Assembly: GCA_035504095.1 (NCBI GenBank)
Contig: DATJSN010000024.1
Coordinates: forward strand, 1-11,644
Source of the DNA: DATJSN01 sp035504095
GTDB lineage: Bacteria; Planctomycetota; Phycisphaerae; WQYP01
Direction of reading: 5' to 3'
DNA: 11,644 bases
Part shown: piece after piece, positions 8,401 through 11,644 of the stretch
Position numbering within the stretch: position 1 is the stretch's first letter
Layout of the letters: the number at the start of each line of letters is the position of its first letter
Notes under the pieces: model-generated
Databases searched by the model: none
What the model saw: only the letters and a program-made list of their open reading frames with translations
What the model was told of the DNA's origin: nothing
Made by a program: the position numbers and the translations under genes

Positions 8401-8912
8401 ACCACGCGCATGCCGCGCCCGCCGCCGCCGAAACTGGCCTTGATGATCAGCGGGAAACCGATTTGGCTGGCCATTTTTTTTATTTTGGCCGCATCGGTTA
8501 CGCCATGTTCGGTGCCCGGCAGCACGGGAACGCCCGCCTGCACGGCGATTTTTCGCGCCGCAGTTTTATCGCCAAACGCCCGGAGCATGTCCGGCGTCGG
8601 GCCGACGAACTCAATATCGGCGGCGATGCACGCTGCGGCGAAGTCGGCGTTTTCCGATAAAAAGCCGTAACCCGGATGGATCGCATCCACGCCATGGGCT
8701 TTGGCCAAATCGACAATCGCCGGAATATTCAGATAATTTTTGACCGGCGCATCCGGCCCGCCCACCTGGTAGCTTTCGTCGGCCTTGAAGCGGTGTAGTG
8801 AATAGCGGTCTTCATAGATGTAAATGGCCACCGTCTGCAGGCCCAGTTCATTGGCGGCGCGCAGTACGCGAATGGCGATTTCGCCCCGGTTGGCGACCAG
8901 TAGTTTTTTCAT
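5475..8912 (-). CDS. pyc: Pyruvate carboxylase
   Basis: An 1145-residue single-chain biotin enzyme of the usual full length. It converts pyruvate, bicarbonate and ATP to oxaloacetate, an anaplerotic and gluconeogenic step in the cytoplasm. AAGGAA lies 8 nt before ATG 8912. Domains in order: biotin carboxylase (~1-450) with LLVANRGEIAIRV, the ATP-grasp glycine loop GGGGRG (162-167), ERDCSVQRRHQK (226-237) and FIEVNPRIQVEHT (287-299); carboxyltransferase (~530-800) with FTDTTMRDAHQS (Asp536), GIKDMAGL (Lys710, the carbamylated lysine in this family) and HFHTHDTAG (His739 and His741, metal ligands); the conserved C-terminal carboxylase domain (~820-1020); and a biotinyl domain (~1075-1145) with EAMKMETA, biotin on Lys1111. 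The fused order distinguishes it from two-subunit PycA/PycB and from oxaloacetate decarboxylase. No damage is seen, despite an 8-base G-run at 8342-8349. It looks monocistronic in this window. Confidence 0.97.
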   Translation of the reverse strand: MKKLLVANRGEIAIRVLRAANELGLQTVAIYIYEDRYSLHRFKADESYQVGGPDAPVKNYLNIPAIVDLAKAHGVDAIHPGYGFLSENADFAAACIAADIEFVGPTPDMLRAFGDKTAARKIAVQAGVPVLPGTEHGVTDAAKIKKMASQIGFPLIIKASFGGGGRGMRVVQEADELAGKLEEAQREAGGAFGKSEVFLERFITNARHIEVQLLGDKHGNLMHLFERDCSVQRRHQKVVELAPCVWLDEKQRRAICNAAVQIGKQIQYRNAGTVEFLLDVGTGEFYFIEVNPRIQVEHTVTEIITGVDLVKAQILVAQGHPLHTPPINAPRQEQLTYRGVALQCRITTEDPGNHFIPDYGRITSYRSPAGFGVRLDGGTAYTGAVITPYFDSLLVKLTCFAPTLEETVARTVRALSEFRVRGVKTNIPFLENLVLHPAFLSGQATTTFVDNTPSLFRFAMRRDRATKLLSYLGDVMVNGSSEVKRAPDLSVMTPPKPLEFPQSNPRPPGMRDRFKQMGAKPFCDWVLGQKQLLFTDTTMRDAHQSLLATRFRTADLLEPAEAMGHLLPELFSMEMWGGATFDTAMRFLHEDPWQRLAQLRDRAPNILFQMLLRASNAVGYTNYPDNVVKFFVKTAAARGIDVFRVFDSLNWTKNMQVAMDAVLDSGAILEAAICYTGDILDPERDKYSLKYYVRMARELEKMGAHILGIKDMAGLCKPFAAQKLIKALKEEVGIPIHFHTHDTAGVQSASILMAAQAGVNIVDAAISSMSGMTSQPNLNSLVASLANTPRDSGLNQEALAQLADYWEAVRRYYQPFEEGMLASTASVYEHEMPGGQFTNLRVQARSLGLAERWNEVAAMYARVNEMFGDIVKVTPSSKVVGDMALFMVTNNLKPEDVLDASRHIDFPRSVVEMFRGDLGQPPGGWPKELQKIILKGAKPITGRLGAKLKPVDLAEARRQLEAKIHHEPDDAELASYLMYPEVFLSFDKIRRVYDDVSVIPTPAFFYPLQPYVEVPIQIEPGKTLLMKFLTVGEPDPDGMRTVFFELNGQPREIKVQDKSLGGKTRAQIPKADRENVSHVGAPMPGKISAVSVSLGQSIARGDKLLSIEAMKMETAVYSHRDGKIAKIHVQPGVTVSTGDLLVEIE

Positions 8913-9029
8913 CCGGATGATTCCTTCTTCCGCGGTTGAGGCCTCTAAAACGCAGTCAGAATAAACGATATTTGGTTCTCGGAGAAGTATGCGGGCAATT
9001 TTGAATCAGGGATAGGCCAAACGCCGTAC

Positions 9030-9053
9030 AGCCCCGGGTCCAAACCCGGGGCT
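9030..9053. repeat. Perfect GC-rich hairpin
   Basis: AGCCCCGGGT, loop CCAA, ACCCGGGGCT: a 10-bp perfect stem with a 4-nt loop. No T-run follows on either strand, so a classical intrinsic terminator is unlikely. It may be a REP-type palindrome or a transcript-stabilising hairpin in the long leader of pyc. Confidence 0.6.
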
Positions 9054-9117
9054 TTCACAATCCGCCTCGCTCGCCGCAGGTCTACGCGCCTATAGAAACT
9101 AAATCGCACACACGACC

Positions 9118-9132
9118 GACCCTGTAAGGGTC
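9118..9132. repeat. Short perfect hairpin
   Basis: GACCCT, loop GTA, AGGGTC, followed on the plus strand by ATAGTTTT. The stem is short (6 bp). It could be a weak terminator or one of a series of palindromes in this intergenic region. Confidence 0.4.
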
Positions 9133-9179
9133 ATAGTTTTGTTCGTCATCACATCGCCCCGGTGCCCTGCTAACTGTGG

Positions 9180-9209
9180 GACAGGCATCTTGCCTGTCAA
9201 TGTTTTTTT
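9180..9209 (+). terminator. Terminator-like hairpin with T-run
   Basis: GACAGGCA, loop TCT, TGCCTGTC (9180-9198) is an 8-bp perfect stem, followed after four bases by seven T residues (9203-9209). It has the form of a plus-strand intrinsic terminator, yet no plus-strand gene lies upstream to be terminated. It may instead be a dispersed palindrome that resembles the one after tpx. Confidence 0.5.
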
Positions 9210-9274
9210 CTTAATTCTATGGCCTGTCCCCTATAGCCTATGCCCTAAATCAAATGATCCACGGATAACTTCGT

Positions 9275-9280
9275 TATAAT
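9275..9280 (+). promoter_or_regulatory. Candidate -10 box directly before the small membrane-protein gene
   Basis: A perfect TATAAT ends 7 nt before the ATG at 9288, and no Shine-Dalgarno sequence is present. If it is used, transcription would start at or next to the A of the ATG, giving a leaderless mRNA. I see no good -35 box at 16-18 nt. Confidence 0.35.
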
Positions 9281-9287
9281 AATTTGC

Positions 9288-9710
9288 ATGCCTCAGCGCA
9301 AATTTTTAATTCGTTATCTGGTCTATCTGGCAATCATTATTGTGGTGGTATCACCCTTTGCGTGGCAAAGATATTTGGTAATAATTCGCGCCGCCGCAGG
9401 TGAAAAATTTGAAACTGCCTTTAATAACACCCTGGCACTCAATCCACGATTTAAAGGTTCTGAAGCTTTAACTGCAACCAATGGCTCGGAAACCGTTCGT
9501 GGCCAAGTCCAAACTGACGCCGACGTACAGCCATTTATTAATGCCATTAAAAAACTCAGAACGGATTATCCAACATATTCACTATATGCCGCTATCCAGG
9601 CGCCGAATACGAGAGCCTTCGTATATTTTTATCCGGATGATGATCACATTCCCCCACGCACAGAGATTGTATCCAGCACATCTCAACCCGCGACTTCTCG
9701 TCCGTTTTAA
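9288..9710 (+). CDS. Small single-pass membrane protein of unknown function
   Basis: A 140-residue protein I do not recognise. A basic N-terminus (MPQRKFLIR) is followed by one hydrophobic segment (about residues 10-30). A soluble domain of about 85 residues with alternating hydrophobic pattern follows, then a Pro/Ser/Thr-rich tail. The charge pattern predicts N-in, C-out topology, so the domain would be periplasmic. The stretch SETVRGQVQTDADVQPFINAIKKL faintly recalls a BON-type fold (V-x-G-x-V then a helix), but that is not enough to assign it. The codons are more AT-rich than in neighbouring genes. There is no Shine-Dalgarno sequence. An 81-bp gap separates it from tpx on the same strand; the tpx gene has its own candidate promoter, so an operon is uncertain. 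Coding status rests on the coherent membrane-protein layout. Confidence 0.6.
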   Translation: MPQRKFLIRYLVYLAIIIVVVSPFAWQRYLVIIRAAAGEKFETAFNNTLALNPRFKGSEALTATNGSETVRGQVQTDADVQPFINAIKKLRTDYPTYSLYAAIQAPNTRAFVYFYPDDDHIPPRTEIVSSTSQPATSRPF

Positions 9711-9752
9711 AATCCCCTTATTGCCTCACTGGTCCCCCGCTAAACAGCCGTC

Positions 9753-9758
9753 TATACT
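9753..9758 (+). promoter_or_regulatory. Candidate -10 box of tpx
   Basis: TATACT, 5 of 6 to the sigma-70 -10 consensus, lies 33 bp before the tpx start codon. The hexamer 17 nt upstream (TGGTCC) is a poor -35 box, so this is tentative. Confidence 0.25.
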
Positions 9759-9791
9759 TCTCATGATTCATGTGCTTAAAAGGAGACGACC

Positions 9792-10292
9792 ATGGCCAAA
9801 ATCACTTTCAAAGGCAATCCGATCAACACGCTGGGCAATCCGCCTGCAGTTGGTTCAGTGCTGCCCGAGTTCGCGCTCACTAAATCTGATCTGAGCGAAT
9901 TAAACGCCAAAGAGCTTTCCGGCAAATGGGTTATCATGAACATTTTCCCCAGCATCGATACTTCCGTCTGCTCCCGATCCGTTCGGCAGTTCAACCAGGA
10001 TGCGGCGGCGCTGAGCAACACGAGCGTATTGTGCATTTCGCAGGATTTGCCGTTCGCCATGAATCGTTTCTGCGGCGCTGAAGGAATTAAAAATGTTTCC
10101 ACGCTTTCGGCATTTCGGCATCCGGAGTTCGGCCAGACGTTCGGCGTCAAAATCATCGATGGTCCGCTGGCCGGTTTGCTGGCCCGCACGGTTATCGTCG
10201 CCGATCCCACCGGTAAAATCCGCTATGTCGAACTGGTTCCGGAAATCGCCCAGGAACCCAACTACGCCGCGGCACTGGCAGCAGCAAAATAA
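9792..10292 (+). CDS. tpx: Thiol peroxidase (2-Cys peroxiredoxin, Tpx family)
   Basis: A 166-residue cytoplasmic peroxiredoxin of standard Tpx length that reduces hydrogen peroxide and organic hydroperoxides using thioredoxin. The start is supported by AGGAG (9781-9785), 6 nt before the ATG. The Tpx signatures are present: NIFPSIDTSVC with the peroxidatic Cys60 (Thr57 in the TxxC motif), VLCISQDLPFA, and RFCGAEG with the resolving Cys94, both at the usual Tpx positions. An extra Cys81 lies in the VLCIS strand, as in other Tpx proteins. GPLAGLLARTVIVAD supplies the conserved active-site Arg region. It is followed 4 bp after the stop by a strong terminator hairpin, so it probably ends its transcript. 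It is likely an oxidative-stress gene; no regulator-binding site is evident. Confidence 0.96.
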   Translation: MAKITFKGNPINTLGNPPAVGSVLPEFALTKSDLSELNAKELSGKWVIMNIFPSIDTSVCSRSVRQFNQDAAALSNTSVLCISQDLPFAMNRFCGAEGIKNVSTLSAFRHPEFGQTFGVKIIDGPLAGLLARTVIVADPTGKIRYVELVPEIAQEPNYAAALAAAK

Positions 10293-10296
10293 TGTA

Positions 10297-10329
10297 GCTC
10301 AGGCTCTCTAGCCTGAGCATGTATTTTTT
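10297..10329 (+). terminator. Intrinsic terminator of tpx
   Basis: GCTCAGGCT, loop CTCT, AGCCTGAGC (10297-10318) is a 9-bp perfect stem. It is followed by ATGTA and six T residues (10324-10329), only 4 bp after the tpx stop codon. The form and position fit a rho-independent terminator. Its layout (palindrome, ATGT, T-run) parallels the element at 9180-9209. Confidence 0.75.
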
Positions 10330-10405
10330 CTGCGTTTTTATGGTTAAATCTGCGTTAAAATCGTCGTGCCGTCGTGCCGTCGTGTCGTTGTGTCGTTGTG
10401 GTGAA
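10329..10405. repeat. Mosaic intergenic repeat, left copy
   Basis: TCTGCGTT occurs twice (10329-10336, 10349-10356). Then come five tandem 8-bp units from 10363 to 10402: GTCGTGCC twice, then GTCGTGTC, GTTGTGTC and GTTGTGGT. GTGTCGTTGTGGTGAA (10390-10405) is the exact reverse complement of 11198-11213, and AAAATCGT (10357-10364) of 11223-11230, so this is an inverted copy of the repeat downstream of the next gene. The left end abuts the tpx terminator and the right end reaches within 15 bp of the hydrolase start. Confidence 0.7.
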
Positions 10406-10419
10406 TGTTGGTGAATGTC

Positions 10420-11136
10420 ATGGTTCAATCTTCGTGGATCGATCTCTCCACCGGCAAAAAGGCTTATTACTCTCGGCCGGAAAAGCCGGGAAATTATCCC
10501 GTCGTCGTCATCATTTATGAAGTCTTCGGCCTCAACGAACATTTTCAGGAGGTGGCCCGCAAAGTCGCCGCCGCCGGTTTTGCCGCCATCGTGCCCGACT
10601 TTATGGCCGGTAAGATCTTCAGCTATTCCGACGTCAAATCCGCGATGGAGGTAGTCAAAAACATCACCGACGATATGTTGCTCGCCGACATCAGCGCCTC
10701 CTTGGATGCCGCGGCCGGGCATCCGGAAGCGCACGCCAGCCGGGCAGGCATTCTGGGTTTTTGCCTCGGCGGCCGGGCGGCCTTTCTGGCCGCGTGCAAA
10801 CTCTCAGACAAACTTAAGGCGGCGGTTTGTTTTTACGGCGGCGGCATTTCTCCATCCGGCCCGGACCGTTTTGGCCGCCAGCCGCCATTGACGGACGCGA
10901 ATGTCGCCGGCATCACAGCGCCGCTTTTGTTTATTTACGGCAATCTCGATACGCACATCCCGCCGGATGAACACGCCCGCATCGTCGAAGCCTTAGGTAA
11001 AGCTAAAAAGCAGTTTACGCTGGCGACTTTTCCCGCGGGTCACGGCTTCGCCAGCGACCGGCGGGAAATGTTCCACGCCCCATCCGCCGAAGCGGCGTGG
11101 CAGATGACCTTCGCCCACTTTAACCGCTATCTGTGA
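10420..11136 (+). CDS. Dienelactone hydrolase family protein
   Basis: A 238-residue alpha/beta hydrolase of the length usual for the family. Counting from the ATG at 10420, it has Glu34 in IYEVFGLNEH, the nucleophile Cys115 in GFCLGGRAAF, Asp177 in YGNLDTHIP and His208 in AGHGFASD. This is the Cys-Asp-His triad plus the Glu of carboxymethylenebutenolidase-type enzymes. There is no signal peptide, so it is probably cytoplasmic. The family hydrolyses dienelactones or other small esters; the true substrate cannot be read here, and no aromatic-degradation genes are near. I prefer ATG 10420, which has GGTGA 5 nt upstream; ATG 10405 is in frame but has no spaced ribosome-binding site, and a TGA at 10402-10404 limits the frame. 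The upstream region is almost wholly repeat sequence, so its promoter is unclear. The gene is flanked by inverted copies of that repeat. Confidence 0.88.
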   Translation: MVQSSWIDLSTGKKAYYSRPEKPGNYPVVVIIYEVFGLNEHFQEVARKVAAAGFAAIVPDFMAGKIFSYSDVKSAMEVVKNITDDMLLADISASLDAAAGHPEAHASRAGILGFCLGGRAAFLAACKLSDKLKAAVCFYGGGISPSGPDRFGRQPPLTDANVAGITAPLLFIYGNLDTHIPPDEHARIVEALGKAKKQFTLATFPAGHGFASDRREMFHAPSAEAAWQMTFAHFNRYL

Positions 11137-11163
11137 TTAGCAGATTTCAGACTTTTGAATTTA

Positions 11164-11250
11164 GCCACAGAGTTCACAGAGACCACAGAGAGAATGTTTC
11201 ACCACAACGACACGACGACACAACGATTTTGAACCACGAAAAATACGAAA
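11164..11250. repeat. Mosaic intergenic repeat, right copy (inverted relative to the left copy)
   Basis: The order is: CACAGAG-type units (11165-11192), TTCACCACAACGACAC (11198-11213), GACGACACAACGATTTT (11214-11230), then GAACCACGAAAAATACGAAA (11231-11250). The middle blocks are reverse complements of parts of 10357-10405. From memory, repeats of this style are scattered through intergenic regions of planctomycete-like and other environmental genomes. Confidence 0.7.
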
Positions 11251-11329
11251 GTATTAATAGCTCCCGCCTTAATTTTGTTAGAGACACTAAACACATATTA
11301 GGATTTATTGCTCCAATTTTTGGCCTTCT

Positions 11330-11413
11330 AAGCGCAACAACGTTACAAAGGCTTATTTTATAGAGTATTTCGCACTTTTTGATCCGTAACATGATTAATG
11401 CTTGTTGCGCCTT
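11330..11413. repeat. Long imperfect palindrome
   Basis: GCGCAACAA (11332-11340) pairs perfectly with TTGTTGCGC (11402-11410). Inside it GTTAC (11342-11346) pairs with GTAAC (11386-11390), leaving an AT-rich apical loop of 39 nt and an asymmetric internal loop. It could be a structured RNA, a recombination site or a chance fold. Confidence 0.35.
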
Positions 11414-11463
11414 TAAGAGTGGAGGAAACATCTATATTTTCAGGGGTTGTAGCGCTGTAGCGG

Positions 11464-11550
11464 TTAAATTTTTCCAACTTTAGTCCCGAAAGGGTGACAA
11501 TCGGTCATCTGGACAGAGAGTGGACGGACGGATTCCGTAGAATCAGACAT
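11464..11550 (-). CDS. Possible small protein of 28 residues, or remnant of a broken gene
   Basis: ATG at 11550 is preceded by AAGAGGAG (11558-11565) at 7 nt, the strongest Shine-Dalgarno sequence in this end of the window. The frame encodes 28 residues starting MSDSTESVRPLSVQMTDC and ends in TAA at 11464-11466. I do not recognise the peptide; it is hydrophilic, with no membrane segment. A different frame remains open on the same strand for 47 codons, from just after a TGA overlapping the middle of this ORF to a stop at 11358-11360. A frameshifted, decaying gene is therefore an alternative. It could also be a leader peptide. The ribosome-binding site is what supports it. Confidence 0.35.
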   Translation of the reverse strand: MSDSTESVRPLSVQMTDCHPFGTKVGKI

Positions 11551-11622
11551 TTTGTCACTCCTCTTATTCACTTGTCAAAGAACTGGCTTTAAGAGCCTCT
11601 GATACTGAATAGGCAAACCATC

Positions 11623-11643
11623 CGGCGCGGCGAAGCCACGCCG
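11623..11643. repeat. Strong hairpin at the right edge
   Basis: CGGCGCGGC, loop GAA, GCCACGCCG: a 9-bp stem with one C/A mismatch on the plus strand. On the minus strand the mismatch becomes a G-U pair and the loop is UUC, so an RNA made from the minus strand would fold fully. It lies about 70 bp upstream of the small minus-strand ORF and could be the end of an upstream gene's terminator or a leader structure. Confidence 0.45.
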
Positions 11644-11644
11644 A

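Larger units (their letters stand above)
8913..9287. other. Gene-free intergenic region with three hairpins
   Basis: This 375-bp stretch separates divergent genes and must hold the pyruvate carboxylase promoter, which I could not place with confidence. It contains perfect inverted repeats at 9030-9053, 9118-9132 and 9180-9198, and a -10-like TATAAT just before the next gene. No ORF with a ribosome-binding site is evident on either strand. Confidence 0.6.
11137..11463. other. AT-rich gene-free region after the hydrolase gene
   Basis: No supported gene. It holds the right repeat copy (11164-11250) and a long imperfect palindrome (11330-11413). Short open frames run through it on both strands, but they cross the repeat and lack ribosome-binding sites. 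No clear terminator follows the hydrolase stop codon. Confidence 0.5.

Noticed and set aside
7605..8660. Long plus-strand open frame opposite pyruvate carboxylase
   Set aside because: It is fully antisense to conserved biotin carboxylase sequence, Arg/His-rich and without recognisable domains.
9265..9277. ATAACTTCGT resembles the start of a loxP arm
   Set aside because: Only 10 bases match, there is no second arm or spacer, and ATAAC-TTC-GTTAT is a small palindrome overlapping the -10-like box. Treated as chance.
9288..9710. BON-domain assignment for the small membrane protein
   Set aside because: Only one short stretch is reminiscent of BON; the glycine pattern is incomplete, so no family is claimed.
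10293..10318. tRNA-like TAGCTCAG string after tpx
   Set aside because: It resembles a tRNA D-arm only over a few bases. There is no acceptor, anticodon or T-arm; the string is part of the terminator stem.
10363..10402. CRISPR-like array
   Set aside because: The units are 8 bp and directly adjacent with no spacers. This is a simple degenerating tandem repeat.
11133..11431. Open frames of 76 and 85 codons across the right repeat
   Set aside because: Both run through the repeat mosaic, lack ribosome-binding sites and show no domain-like pattern.

Overview
The window is ordinary bacterial chromosome from a fairly GC-rich organism. Its content (secreted right-handed beta-helix glycosidases of GH141 type in tandem, a short L-fucose-isomerase-like enzyme, an 1145-residue single-chain pyruvate carboxylase, and intergenic mosaics of CACAGAG/CACGAA/CGACACGACG-type repeats) suggests a polysaccharide-degrading member of the PVC group (Planctomycetota, Verrucomicrobiota, Lentisphaerota). 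That assignment is inference: no rRNA or other phylogenetic marker is present.

Left third (1-5474): two tandem paralogous genes on the minus strand encode exported beta-helix proteins. The downstream copy runs off the left edge. The upstream copy is complete, appears to be a lipoprotein, and ends in two fibronectin type III domains. Divergent from it on the plus strand is a sugar isomerase of the L-fucose/L-arabinose isomerase superfamily. GH141 includes alpha-L-fucosidases, so the simplest reading is a fucose-scavenging locus: fucose is released outside the cytoplasm and isomerised to L-fuculose inside. Two 11-of-12-identical copies of TTGCCCTGCSAA lie in the 200-bp divergent intergenic region, one near each gene, and are candidate operators. 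No transporter, fuculokinase, aldolase or regulator is in the window.

Middle (5475-9287): an intact pyruvate carboxylase gene on the minus strand stops at the base directly after the isomerase stop codon, so the two genes converge with no gap. Upstream of it is a 375-bp gene-free stretch with three perfect hairpins, the last followed by a T-run.

Right third (9288-11644), plus strand: an AT-rich gene for a small single-pass membrane protein that may be transcribed leaderless; a thiol peroxidase (tpx) closed by a strong hairpin/T-run terminator; and a dienelactone-hydrolase-family gene flanked on both sides by inverted copies of a mosaic intergenic repeat. The last 500 bp are gene-poor and AT-rich. 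They hold the right repeat copy, a long imperfect palindrome, a 28-codon minus-strand ORF with a strong Shine-Dalgarno sequence, and a hairpin at the window edge.

I do not see a clearly new defence, mobile or RNA-guided system. The items most worth a second look are the repeat pair around the hydrolase, the shared motif between the divergent fucose genes, the GH141 tandem duplication with different export signals, and the small ORF at the right end.
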